64,000 nucleotides of DNA from positions 1,459,209 to 1,523,208 of the forward strand of contig NW_020312968.1 in the NCBI RefSeq assembly GCF_003265705.1. The letters run 5' to 3'. The notes under the pieces are model-generated. The model was given only the letters and a program-made list of their open reading frames with translations, was not told where the DNA came from and searched no databases. Position numbers and translations under genes: made by a program. This DNA is from Callorhinus ursinus. Taxonomy: Eukaryota > Chordata > Mammalia > Carnivora > Otariidae. Each line of letters opens with the position of its first letter. Position 1 is the stretch's first letter. Of the stretch, positions 11,737 through 22,975 are shown one piece after another.

Positions 11737-12923
11737 ATTCACAAATCAATCAACATGATAGAGCACATTTAAAAAAAAAAGAAAGAGACAAGAACCATAT
11801 GATCCATTCGACTGGTGCAGAAAATGCATTTGACAAAGTACAGCATCCTTTCTTGATCAAAACTCTTCACAGTGTAGGGATAGAGGGTACATACCCCAAT
11901 ATCATAAAAGCCATCTATGAATAACTCACAGTGAGTATCATTCTCAATGGGGAAAAACCGAGAGCTTTTCCCCTAAGGTCAGGAACACGGCAGGGATGTC
12001 CACTATCACCACTGCTATTCACCATAGTACTAGAAGTCCTAACCTCAGCAATCAGACAACAGGAAGAAATCAAAGGCATCCGAACGGGCAAAGAAGAAGT
12101 GAAACTCTCACTTTTTGCAGATGATATACTTTATGTGGAAAACCCCAAAGACTCCACCCCAAAACTGCTAGAACTCATACAGGAATTCAGTAAAGTGGCA
12201 GGATATAAAATCAATGCACAGAAATCTGTGGCATTTCTATACACCAACAACAAGACAGAAGAAAGAGAAATTAAGGAGTCAATCCCATTTTCAATTGCAC
12301 CCCAAACCATAAGATATCTAGGAATAAATCTAACAAAAGAGGCAAAGAATCTGTACTCAGAAAACTATAGAACATTCATGGAAGAAATTGAGGAAGACAC
12401 AAAGAAATGGAAAAACATTCTATGCCATGGATTGGAAAAACAAATACTGTGAAAATGTCTATGGTACCTAGAGCAATCTACACATTTAATGCAATGCCTA
12501 CCGAAATACCATCCACTGTTTCCAAATAAATGGAATAAATAATCCTAAAATTTGTATGGAACCAGAAAAGACCCCAAATAGCCAGAGGAATGTTGAAAAA
12601 GAAAAGCAAGGCCGGCGGCATCACAATTCCGGACTTCATGCTCTATTACAAAGCTGTCATCATCAAGACAGTATGGTACTGACACAAAAACAGACACAGA
12701 GAGATCAATGGAACAGAATCGAGAGCCCAGAAATGGACCCTCAACTCTACGGTCAACTCATCTTCGACAAAGCAGGAAAGAATGTCCGATGGGAGAAAGA
12801 CAGTCTCTTTAACAAATGGTGTTGAGAAAATTGGACGGCCACATGCAGAAGAATGAAACTGGACCATTTCCTTACACCACACACAAAAACAGACTCAAAA
12901 TGGTTGAAAGACCTGAATGTGAG

Positions 12924-14549
12924 TATGGTACTGGCACAAAAACAGACACATAGATCAATGGAACAGAATCGAGAGCCCAGAAATGGACCCTCAACTCTAT
13001 GGTCAACTTATTTTTGACAAAGCAGGAAAGAATGTCCAATGGCAAAAAGACAGTCTCTTCAACAAATGGTGTTGGGAAAATTGGACAGCCACATGCAGAA
13101 GAATGAAACTGGACCATTTCCTCACACCTCACACAAAAATAGACTCCAAATGGTTGAAAGACCTAAACGTGAGACAGGAGTCCATCCAAATCCTAAAGGA
13201 GAACACAGGTAGCAACCTTTTCGACCTTAGCCGCAGCAACTTCTTCCTAGAAACATCGCCAAAGGCACGGGAAGCCAGGGCAAAAATGAACTATTGGGAT
13301 TTCATCAAGATAAAAAGCTTTTGCACAGCAAAAGAAACAGTCCACAAAACCAAAAGACAACCGACAGAATGGGAGAAAATATTTGCAAACGACATATCAG
13401 ATAAAGGGCTAGTATCCAAAATCTATAAAGAACTTATCAAACTCAACACCCAAAGAACAAATAATCCAATCAAGAAATGGGCAGAAGACATGAACAGACA
13501 TTTTTCCAAAGAAGACATCCAAATGGCCAACAGACACATGAAAAAGTGCTCAACATCGCTCGGCATCAGGGAAATCCAAATCAAAACCTCAATGAGATAC
13601 CACCTCACACCCGTCAGAATGGCTAAAATTAACAAGTCAGGGAACGAAAGATGTTGGCGGGGATGTGGAGAAAGGGGAACCCTCCTACACTGTTGGTGGG
13701 AATGCAAGCTGGTGCAACCCCTCTGGAAAACAGTATGGAGGTTCCTCAAACAGTTGAAATTAGAGCTACCGTTCGATCCAGCAATTGCACTACTGGGTAT
13801 TTACCCCAAAGATACAAATGTAGGGACCCGAAGGGGTACGTGCACCCCAATGTTTATAGCAGCAATGTCCACAATAGCCAAACTGTGGAAAGAGCCAAGA
13901 TGCCCATCGACAGATGAATGGATAAAGAAGAAGTGGTATATATACACAATGGAATATTATGCAGCCATCAAAAGGAATGAGATCTTGCCATTTGCAACGA
14001 CGTGGATGGAACTGGAGGGTGTTATGCTGAGTGAAATAAGTCAATCAGAGAAAGACATGTATCACATGACCTCACTGATATGAGGAATTCTTAATCTCAG
14101 GAAACAAACTGAGTGTTACTGGAGTGGTTGGGGGTGGGAGGGATGGGATGGCTGGGTGATAGACATTGGGGAGGGTATGTGCTACGGTGAGCGCTGTGAA
14201 TTGTGCAAGACTGTTGAATCACAGATCTGTACTTCTGAAACAAATAACGCAACATATTTTAAGAAAAAAGGAAAAGAAGAAGATAACAGGAGAGGAAGAA
14301 AAGGGGAGTATGTCAGAGGGGGAGACGAACCATGAGAGATGATGGACTCTGAAAAACAAACTGAGGGTTCTAGAGGGTAGGGGGGTGGGGGGATGGGTTA
14401 GCCTGGTGATGGGTATTGAGGAGGGCACGTTCTGCACGGAGCACTGGGTGTTATGAACAAACAATGAATCATGGAACACTGCATCAAAAACTAATGATGT
14501 AATATATGGTGATTAACATAACAGTAAAAAAATTAAAAAAAAAAAAAAA
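12924..14549 (+). mobile_element. 5'-truncated young L1 nested in the carnivore L1
   Basis: It begins abruptly inside ORF2 (TATGGTACTGGCACAAAAAC), runs through the ORF2 stop, a 3' UTR of about 450 bp and an A-rich tail. An exact 18-bp TSD, GAAAGACCTGAATGTGAG, is at 12906-12923 and 14550-14567. Because host and guest are the same kind of element, the two ORF2 copies look like a tandem duplication at 12670-13170, but the TSD and the poly-A tail show it is an insertion. The guest has more intact CpGs than the host, consistent with a later arrival. Confidence 0.95.
12926..14083 (+). pseudogene. Uninterrupted C-terminal third of L1 ORF2
   Basis: The 385 codons from the truncation point to TGA at 14081-14083 contain no stop or frameshift. 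This is the C-terminal segment of ORF2p, downstream of the RT catalytic core. It carries the cysteine-rich motif CX3CX7HX4C intact (CWRGC...H...C, encoded around 13654-13707), and the family's near-C-terminal [10 protein letters not shown] block. The endonuclease and RT core are absent because of 5' truncation, so no activity is expected. The first ATG is at 12983, but there is no reason to think it is translated. The intact frame indicates a relatively recent insertion. Confidence 0.9.
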
Positions 14550-15324
14550 GAAAGACCTGAATGTGAGACAGGAATCCATCAAAATCCTTGAGAAGACCAC
14601 AGGAAGCAACCTCTTCAACCTCAGCCACAGCAGCTCCTTCCTAGAAACATCACCAAAGGCAAGGGAAGTAAGGGCAAAAATGAACTACTGGGACTTCATC
14701 AAGATAAAATCTTTTGCACAGCAAAGGAAACAGTCAACAAAACCAAAAGACAACTGACAGAATGGGAGAAGATATTTGCAAATGACATATCAGATAAAGG
14801 GCTGGTATCCAAAATCTATAAAGAACTTATCAAACTCAACACCCAAAGAATAATCCAATCAAGAAATGGGCATAAGACATGAACAGACTTTTCTGCAAAG
14901 ACATCCAAATGGCCAACAGACACATGAAAAAGTGCTCAACATCACCCAGCATCAGGGAAATACAAATCAAAACCTCAATGAGATATCAACTCACACCAGT
15001 CAGCATGGCGAAAATTAACGAGGCAGGAAACGACAGATGTTGGCAAGGATGCAGATAAAGGGGAACCCTCCTACACTGTTGGTGGGAATGCAAGCTGGTA
15101 CAGCCACTCTGGAAAACAGTATGGAGGTTCCTCAAAAAGTTGAAAATAGAGCTACCCTACAACCCAGCAATTGCACTACTGGGTATTTACCACAAAGATA
15201 CAAATGTAGTAATCTGAAGGGGCACATGCACCCCGATGTTTATAGTAGCAATGTCCACAATAGGCAAACTATGGAAAGAGCCTAGGATGTCCATCAAGAG
15301 ATGAATGGATAAAGACAATGTGGT

Positions 15325-15328
<4 letters not shown>

Positions 15329-15368
<40 letters not shown>

Positions 15369-15372
15369 CACA
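15329..15372. repeat. (CA)n microsatellite in L1 ORF2
   Basis: About 20 CA units, with one CG interruption at 15361-15362. It replaces the TATATACACA stretch found at the same ORF2 position in the nested copy (13938-13948), so it probably grew from that seed. Confidence 0.97.
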
Positions 15373-15822
15373 ATGGAATATTATGCAGCCATCAAAAAAA
15401 TGAAATCTTGCCATGTGCAATGACGTGGATGGAACTAGAGGGTATTATGGTAAGCGAAATAAGTCAATCAGAGAAAGACAAGTAGCATATGGTCTCACTG
15501 ATACGAGGAATTTGAGAAACAAGACAGAGGATCATAGGGGAAGGGAGGGAAAAATGAAACAAGATGAAACCAGAGAGGGAGACAAACCATAAGAGACTCT
15601 TAATCTCAGGAAACAAACAGGGTTGCTGGAGTGGTGGGGGGTGGGAGGGATCGGATGGCTGGGTGATGGACATTGGGGAGGGTATGTACTATGGTGGACG
15701 CTGTGAATTGTGTTAGACTGATGAATCACAGACCTGTACCCCTGACACAAGTAATACATTACATGTTAATAAAAAAAAATTTTTATTGAAAACTTAAAAA
15801 ATAAAAAATAAACATTTGTAAA

Positions 15823-17028
15823 CATCTATCCACCCAACATAAGGGAATCTAAATATATACAGTAAATACTAACAAAACTAAAGGGGGAAAACTAATGGCA
15901 ACACAGTCATAGTAAGGGACTTAAATACCCGATTTGCATCAATGGATAGAATATTCAGACAGAAAATAATGAAGCATCAACCTTTAAACCACACATTAGA
16001 CCACATGGACTTATTAGATATACAGAACAGTCAGTCCAAAAGCAGCAGAACACACATTCATCTCAAGTGCACATGGAACATTTTCCAAGGTAGAGGTCAT
16101 ATAAGGTCACAAAACAAGTCTAAATCGTTTTAAGAAGACTGAAATCATACCAAGCATCTTTCCAACCACACAGTATATAACTAGAAATAAATTACAAGAA
16201 GAAAATGGAAAAATCATAAATATGTGGAGATTAAACAACATGCTACTGAACAAATGGGTCAATGAAAAAAACACAGAAGAAACCAAATGAAATGGAAATA
16301 TCACATACCAAAATCTATGTGATACAGCAAAAGCAGTACTAAGAAGCAAGTTCACAGCAATACAAGCCTACAGCAAGAAAAGAAAAAAAAAAAAAAAACA
16401 CTAAACAAAAAACTCACAATTTAGCTTTACATCTAAAGGAACTAGAGAAAGAAAAATAAAGAAAGCCCAAAATTAGCAGAAGAAAGAAAATAATATATAT
16501 CAGAGCACAAATAAATAAAACAGAAACTAAAAAGACAATAGAAAAGACCAATGGAAGAGCTCATTCTTTGCTAAGATGAACAAAACTAACAAACGTCTAG
16601 CTAGACTTACTAAGAAAAAAAGAGAAAGGGGTCAAATAAATAAAAGCATAAATGAAAGAAAAGTTACAACTGATACCAAAGAATTACAAAAAGTCTTAAA
16701 GAGACCACTATGAATAGTATACATCAACAAATTGGACAACCTAGAAGAAATGGATAAATTCCTAGAAACATACAATCTTCCAAGACTGTATCAGGAGGAA
16801 AAACAAAATCTGAATAAAACTATTACTAGGAAGGGGATGATATCAGTTATCAAATAACTCCCAACAAGTCTAGGACCAGATGGCTTCACTAGTGAATTCT
16901 AGCAAACATTCAAAGATTTAATACCCATCCTCCTCAAACTATTCCAAAATATTTAAAAGGAAAGGAAAGAACACTTTCAAATTCATTTTATGAGGCCATC
17001 GAAATCCTGATTCCAAAACTAGACAAAA

Positions 17029-17071
<43 letters not shown>

Positions 17072-19145
17072 CAACTATCCCTGAGGAACATAAATGCAAA
17101 AGCCCTCAACAAAATATTAGCAAACCAAATTCAATAATACATTAAAAGGATCATATAACATGATCAGGTGGTATTAATTTCAGGAATGCAATGATGGTTT
17201 AACATCTGCAAATCAACCAACATGATACACGACATTAAAAAATGAAGGATGAAAAATCATATCATCCTCTCAATAGATGCAGAAAAAGCATTTAATAAAA
17301 CTCAACATCCATTTATGACAAATACTCTCAACCAAGTGGGTAGAGAGGGAACATACCTCAACATAATAAAGTCCATATAGGACAAACCCACAGCTAACTT
17401 CATACTCAATTAAAAGCTGAGAACTTCTCCCTTATGATCAGAAACAAGACAAGGATACCCACTCTCACCACTTTTGTTCAACAACACAGTATTGGAAATT
17501 CTAGCCAGAGCAATTAGGGAGGAAAAACAAATAAAGGCACCCAAATTGGAAAGGAAGACATAAAATTGGCATTCTTTACAAACTACATGATTTTTTACAT
17601 ATAGAAAACCCTAAAGAATTCACAAAAGTGTTAGAATAAACAAATTCAGTAAAGCTGTAGCATTCAAAAATCAACATATAAAAATGTTGCATTTTTATAC
17701 ACTAATAATGAACTGTACGAGAAATTAAGAAAACCAACCCATTTATAATTGCATCAAAAAGAATAAAATATCTAACAATAAATTTAACCATGGCTGTAAA
17801 AGATCTGTAAACTGAAAACTGTAAGTCACTGATGAAAGAAAGTGAAGAGGACACAAATAAATGGGAAAATATTCCATGCTCATAGAGAAGAATATTGTTA
17901 AAATGTCCATATTATCCAAAGCAATCTATAGATTTAAAGAAATCCCTATCAAAATTCCGATGGCGTTTCTCAGAGAAACATAAACAATCCCAAAATTTGT
18001 ATGAAACCACAAAAGACCCAAAATAGCCAAAGCAATCCTGAGAATAAGGAATTAAGCTAGAGGCATCACACTCCCTGATTTCAAACTACACTACAAAGCT
18101 ATAGTAATCAAAACAGTATGGTATTAACATAAAAACAGACACAGATCAACAAAAGAGAAAACCCTCATATGAACCCACACATACATGATCAATTAACTTA
18201 TGATAAAGGAGACAAGAATAAAGAATGAGAAAAGATCAGTCTCTTCAATAAACAGTGTTGGGAAACCTGGAGAGCCACATGAAAAGGAATGAAACTGCAC
18301 CACTATGTTACACGGTACACAAAAATTAACTCAAAATGGATTAAAGATTTAAATATAAAACCAGAAACCATAAAATTCCCAGAAGAAAGGTGGTAATCTC
18401 CTTGATATTGGTCTTGGCTCCAGAACTCCAGAAGCAACAAAAGCAAAAATAAACAAATGGGACTATATCGAAGAAAAAGCTCTGCAGAGTAAAGGAAACC
18501 ATCAACAAAAATAAAAAGACAACCTACCGAATGGGAGGAGATATTTGCAAATCCTATCTGACAAGGGCTTAATACCCTAAATATATAAAGAACTCACATA
18601 ACAACAAATGAGTATCTGAGTAGACGTTTCTCCAAAAAAGACATACAAATTGTCAACGGGCACATGAAAAGATGCTCAGCATCACTAATGAGGGAAATGC
18701 AAATCAAAACCACAATGAGGTTTTGACAACCTCACATCTGTCAAAATGGGTATTATCAAAGGACAAAAAATGACAAGCACTGGTGGAGAGGATGTGGAGT
18801 AAAGGAAAGCCCTGTATTGGTGGAAACATAAATTAGTGCAGCCACTATGGAAAATAGTAAAGAGGTTCCTCAAAAAATTAAAAACAGAACTACCATACAA
18901 TATAGCAATTCCACTTCTGGGTATTTATCTGGGGAAAACAAAAACACTAAATTAAAAACATATGCATCACTGTGTTCACTGCAGCATAACTTACATAAGC
19001 CAAGATTTGGAAACAACCTAAATTTCCATCGGTGGATCAATGGATAAAGATGTGGTGTGTATAAACAATGGAATACTGCTCAGCTAAGAAGAATTAAATC
19101 TTGCCATTTGTGACAACATGGATGGACCTTGAGAGTATTATGCTA
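15823..19145 (+). pseudogene. ORF2 remnant of the ancient L1 (main part)
   Basis: This continues the endonuclease-coding part that starts near 6370 and is cut by two younger L1 insertions. Recognisable landmarks in order are 'CACATGGAACATTTTCCAAG' (endonuclease end), the RT start near 16860-16900, the RT core around 17400-17600, and the C-terminal 'ATGGAATACTGCTCAGCTAAG' region (19067-19090). The FADD-coding site (about 17570-17590) is destroyed (TTTACAAACTACATG). A (CA)n array at 17030-17069 and many stops break it. The sequence is too diverged to give residue-level calls elsewhere. Confidence 0.75.
17030..17069. repeat. (CA)n microsatellite in ancient L1 ORF2
   Basis: Twenty CA units lie between 'AGACAAAACC' and 'GGCAACTATCCC'. 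This A/C-rich part of old L1 ORF2 often expands to CA repeats. Confidence 0.97.
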
Positions 19146-19584
19146 AGTGATAAAAGTTAAAAAAAAAAAAAGACAAATACAGTATGATTTCACTTATCTC
19201 TGGAATCTAAAAAAAACACACACACACACACACAAAACAAAACTCACAGATACAGAGAAGAGATCAGTGGTTGCCAGAAGAGAGAGGGTGAAATGGGTGA
19301 AGGAGATCAGGAGGTACAAACTTCAAGTTATAAAAATAAGTCAGGAGGGTGTAACGTACAGCATGGGGACTACAGTCAGTAACACTGTATTGCAAATCTG
19401 CAAATTGCCAAGAATGTAAATCTTAAAGTTCCCATTACAAGAAAAAGAAATATAACTGTGCAAGGTGCCAGACGGTAAACGGACTTAATGTGATCATTTC
19501 ACAATGTATACAAATGTTGAATCATTATGTTGTACACCTAAACTAGTATGTTGTTGTACCTCAATTATATGTCAATAAAAAAAT
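19146..19584 (+). other. 3' UTR of the ancient L1
   Basis: This has the L1MA-type tail: 'GATTTCACTTATCTCTGGAA', a short CA run (19216-19233), 'GATCAGTGGTTGCCAGAAG', and the terminal 'TCAATAAAAAA'. The same 3' UTR text recurs as the small nested insert at 53408-53577. Confidence 0.8.
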
Positions 19585-20236
19585 AATCACTTCATGCATT
19601 GTGCTCTCAAACATTTAAGTACATATAACTGTGTAACTCTTTATAAAATCAGATGGGCATCAACCAGAACCCAGCCTTTTCAAATATTTCCCATAATAAC
19701 GTCCCTTGGAGCAATTTCAAGTTTGCCTAACATTTTCACACACATTTCTCAGTTGACCTTCACTATGACTTTATGAGTCAGACCAGATGTTGATGTCACC
19801 GTTTTACAAGTGAGGAAATGGAGGTTCAAAGAGACTACAATATTTGACCATGATTATATGGTTAGTAAGTAAAGAGGGCAGACTTTGAACCTAGGAATTT
19901 TTAGCTTATGTGTCATGTTTTTTGCTCTGCCTCAGTGCTTCTCTACCCTCTTCGATTTTCATTATAAGATGATTTGTCCTTGACCTCCATCCAAGGCATT
20001 TTGTCTTCCTACACCCAAGATGATGCTGATTTTATGTTTATGACACCTACAAAGTTTTTCCAAAGTATGGACTTTGAGGGAAGGGTTTTAATAAAAGTTT
20101 CCTTCAGTTTTGACAATGAAACCTACCATAAACAAAGCACAAAAGCTGTACTGTTTTTGCTTTGGGTTTGCCATGTTGTACTTTGGTTATATTCAGTCAG
20201 GAAAACAGAAACCATTCCAGAAAACAGAAACCAATT
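19585..20236. other. Unique sequence with a probable MIR (reverse)
   Basis: The part from about 19690 to 19905 looks like an antisense MIR. 'CCGTTTTACAAGTGAGGAAATGGAGG' and 'GGTTAGTAAGTAAAGAGGGCAGACTTTGAACC' correspond to the reverse complements of the MIR core and tRNA parts. The rest shows nothing. The open frame at 19974-20288 has no recognisable domain. Confidence 0.55.
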
Positions 20237-20668
20237 CCAAACCATTTCAAACAAAGGGTATTTATGGAAATTATTTAAAAGGTGCTGAAAGGCTGCTAAG
20301 AACGGAGGAAGAGGGGGCTGGATTTGCAAAAAGGAAAAGGGGTGAGGTTCAGATGTTACTAATGCCACTGACTTGAATGTAGCCTATAAGCCTGAACCGT
20401 TGCTACTGGTAGGAGTACGACTGTCAGGTCGACAGAAGATGCATCTACTCAGCTAAGGCTACAAACACCGAAGCAGTGCTGTGCCTGGAGTTGAGAATCA
20501 CCACAGCCCAGAAACCACATTACGTGACCCTAACGCCACAGCCTCTTTCTTCTTCCCAGGGCCTCCTACTGGCAGATGCCAACAAGAAGCCAGCCAGCAA
20601 GGGAGCCAGCGAAATGTAGCCTGCAGATGCCCAATCCCAAGAGAACACATTGTGGAAGGGTGGGTATG
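20237..20668 (+). repeat. Unclassified interspersed repeat, copy 1 of 3
   Basis: It opens with 'AAACCATTTCAAACAAAGGG' followed by TTTATGGAAATTATTTA, and ends in a GAAATGTAGCCTGCAG...CCCAATCCC part. The same order occurs at 44105-44335 (first half) and 59612-60165 (both halves), all on the plus strand. I cannot name the family; an LTR or DNA-transposon relic is possible. The long open frame on the minus strand (20498-20914) overlaps it and has no domain. Confidence 0.55.
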
Positions 20669-21088
20669 AGTCCAGAAGACAGAAGGGAAATCGCTGGCAC
20701 ATTCAGCATTATAAAGGCTTAGGCAGATCAAGCAATGAGTGCTAGACCTGGTAACGGACTCCAGGTCAATGCTCCTCACCCCAGTAACAAAGGAAGCCAT
20801 GCCCCACCACCCACTCCAGGAAACCAACAAGATAAACTGAAAGGTTGGGGTTCTCTGTAGTCTAAAATCCATACGGGAAGATAAGGAGCCTACGCAAGAA
20901 AGCAGAGTTGTCATTAATTCAAAAATATGTCATGTGATCCCCGAAGAGAATAAGGATTTCTGCTATACTGGGAGTGAGGGCTGAAAGTGGGAAGGCAAAA
21001 ACAACAAGAAAACAAGACACAATAAGACACTGATGAAAGAGTATTGAGGGATCAGGTGGGGGGAAGAAAACTGAGTGGTAGGAAGATC
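20669..21088. other. Unique sequence, no gene seen
   Basis: No exon, RNA gene or repeat recognised. It is bounded downstream by the target site of an L1 insertion. Confidence 0.45.
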
Positions 21089-21102
21089 AAGAGTTAGAGA
21101 GA

Positions 21103-21427
21103 TGAATCACAGATCTGTACTTCTGAAACAAATAACGCAACATATTTTAAGAAAAAAGGAAAAGAAGATAACAGGAGAGGAAGAAAAGGGGAGTATGTCA
21201 GAGGGGGAGACGAACCATGAGAGATGATGGACTCTGAAAAACAAACTGAGGGTTCTAGAGGGGAGGGGGGTAGGGGGATGGGTTAGCCTGGTGATGGGTA
21301 TTGAGGAGGGCACGTTCTGCATGGAGCACTGGGTGTTATGAACAAACAATGAATCATGGAACACTGCACCAAAAACTAATGATGTAATATATGGTGATTA
21401 ACATAACAATAAAAAAACTAAAAAAAA
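21103..21427 (+). mobile_element. 5'-truncated young L1, 3' UTR only
   Basis: This is 325 bp of the distal 3' UTR (TGAATCACAGATCTGTACTT onward) ending in an A-tail. The TSD AAGAGTTAGAGAGA is at 21089-21102 and 21428-21441. It is close to base-for-base the same as 14217-14549, so both came from the same recent subfamily. It has no coding content. Confidence 0.96.
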
Positions 21428-21441
21428 AAGAGTTAGAGAGA

Positions 21442-22494
21442 AATCAGGATATATTTTCAGAATGGAACAAACAAAGGAAAGATTCCAGAAAGAACCTATC
21501 CTGAAGGACAGAGAAGGGAAGGAAAAAGGACTCAAAATGAGCTCTCAGAGCCTGGACAGCCTGACGGCCAGTTGGAAGAGCTTGCAAGAAAGCTTCCAGC
21601 ATGAGACTACCAAATGTCCATCAAGATCTGAAGGACAAAGGTCAGGGAAATGACAACCAAGTGCAATATGCTGCCTCAGTTTCCCAGAGATGATTAGCCT
21701 CCAAAGAAACAAAGACAACCAGGCTCCAGGAGAGGCTCTGAAGCAAGCACAATTCTTATTTATAGCTATTGCTGCCCTATCACCCTCCACCGCACCCCTC
21801 CAGGCTGAGACCACAAACTGGAGAATTGCCTTTCCAATATCCACTTCTTCTCATTTATTACATACATAGGTGGTAATTAGAACACCCTCCCTCTAAGTAT
21901 CTTGGTGTAGTATGGATTTCCCAGAAGTCCCAACTGGTCAATTTTCTAAAAGCAAAGGGTCAAAGTACCTTGAAGCTGTCTGGTTTCCTCCATTTGACAG
22001 CTTTAAAGATCCCTCCCCACTCTCAATGTAATAAACGCACACATAATAAGTGAATGAATGAATGAAATAAATACCTCAAGTTCTCTATCCTACCAACCCT
22101 CCCTTCATTCCCTAAGATCCCAGATATCTACAGAGGATACAAAGTTGGACATCAAGCTCTCTTTCACTGAATTCCAAGGTAAATTCCCAACAGGATCTCC
22201 CTCTATGAATGCAGAAATCAATCAATCTAGAAATGCTCTGGGGGGCGGGCGGGGGGTCAGTATATGAAGATACAGTTGAAGAAACCTACAATTAGTTTTG
22301 GAGAAAAACCCTTCCCTTTTCTCAGGATGGGTTTGCCCCTCCCTTACTTGGGATGCTCAGTCAATGCCAGCCAACAGTAGCTAAACACCACGGAAAGTCT
22401 CACTCAAGTTGTGATTTCTGGCCGCACATGAAGACTCACCCGATCTTATGGATTTGTAACATCTTCATGGAGGGACAATTACTGTGCTATGGTC
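21442..22494. other. Unique sequence, no gene seen
   Basis: No exon or RNA gene found. A G-rich run (GGGGGGCGGGCGGGGGG) lies at 22241-22257. Confidence 0.45.
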
Positions 22495-22975
22495 CTTATC
22501 CCTTACTAGGTGAGATTTAATTTTCTCAGCAAAGCATTCATGGTCCTTAGGATCCAAATACAGACTCACCATTTCAGTTTCATCTACCAACATTTCCACT
22601 GGCATACACACCCACATGCACTTCAGCCATATCCCTGAACCAAGGTGCCCTGTCTTCACTCAACACGCAGCAGCCCCCCACCCTTCTCCCCACTCCTCCC
22701 TCTCCACCTAGAAAACTCCTTTTCAGATTTCAGGGTCCAGCTCCAATGAAGTCCTCCTGAGTTCTTCCATGACTTGACCTAGAACAATCCATCATTCCCT
22801 ACTCTGTGATCTTCAGTGCCTCGTAGGTACCAACAGGGATAAGCGCTCTCACAGCATTTGTGCTTGCCTCTCCATCAAGCATTTTACTTTCTCTTGGTCA
22901 CTTCCCTAATTTTTATTTGGACATCTCCATATGCCCTACAGAGCCCACATTGGACACAAGCAATAAAATACAATT
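22495..22975 (+). mobile_element. Probable L2 LINE fragment
   Basis: The order fits the sense 3' part of L2: 'AAGCATTCATGGTCCTTAGG', a CTTCAGCCA part, 'CTCCAATGAAGTCCTCCTGA' and 'CTACAGAGCCCACATTGGAC'. L2 is an ancient, inactive LINE. Identity is low and the ends are approximate. Confidence 0.55.

Larger units (their letters stand above)
9837..15515 (+). pseudogene. L1 ORF2 (endonuclease-reverse transcriptase), inactivated
   Basis: ORF2p nicks target DNA and reverse-transcribes L1 RNA. The start ATG at 9837 opens the endonuclease domain, with the motif QETHL near residue 40. The frame breaks at 10206 and resumes at 10344. The normally conserved SDH catalytic triplet in the SDHxALKLE region reads SNY here. 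RT motifs follow: SPGPDGF (in 10690-11325), [10 protein letters not shown] and FADD (FADD at 12114-12125, intact). Several frameshifts lie between. A SINE (11561-11736) and a younger L1 (12924-14549) split it. The C-terminal part (14568-15515) is frameshifted and contains a CA repeat. The usual TGA stop reads CGA, so the frame would end three codons later at 15515. Confidence 0.88.
7096..15809 (+). mobile_element. Nearly full-length carnivore L1, itself interrupted twice
   Basis: This younger L1 begins at GGAGGAGCAAGATGGAGGAG and carries a 1.8-kb 5' UTR, ORF1, ORF2, and a short 3' UTR ending in TTAATAAAAAAAAA. It sits in the EN-coding part of the ancient L1. The 13-bp TSD AAACATTTGTAAA is at 7083-7095 and 15810-15822, and the host L1 text resumes with CATCTATCCACCC. 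Removing the nested SINE and the nested L1 with their duplicated sites leaves about 6.9 kb. Both open reading frames are inactivated, so it cannot mobilise itself. Confidence 0.93.
4045..19584 (+). mobile_element. Ancient full-length L1 (L1MA-like) carrying nested insertions
   Basis: This is a composite element read from three pieces: 4045-6380, 6782-7082 and 15823-19584. It has an L1M-type 5' UTR (4045 to about 5030), an ORF1 remnant, an ORF2 remnant, and a 3' UTR with the L1MA-type end 'TTGTACACCTAAACTAGTATG...TCAATAAAAAA'. The reading resumes without loss across both insertions, at the TSDs CTACCAATAAATACTTTA and AAACATTTGTAAA. Subtracting the inserted DNA leaves about 6.43 kb, the length of a complete L1. 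Every frame is broken. A weak possible TSD (AATCACTTT at about 4036, AATCACTTC at about 19585) would set the ends; the 5' limit is the least certain. Confidence 0.82.

Noticed and set aside
12671..13172. Apparent tandem duplication of about 250 bp in L1 ORF2
   Set aside because: The second copy is the 5' end of a separate L1 insertion with its own TSD and poly-A tail, so it is not a tandem duplication.
20498..20914. 138-codon minus-strand frame
   Set aside because: It overlaps an unclassified repeat whose other copies do not keep the frame; no domain and no splice context seen.
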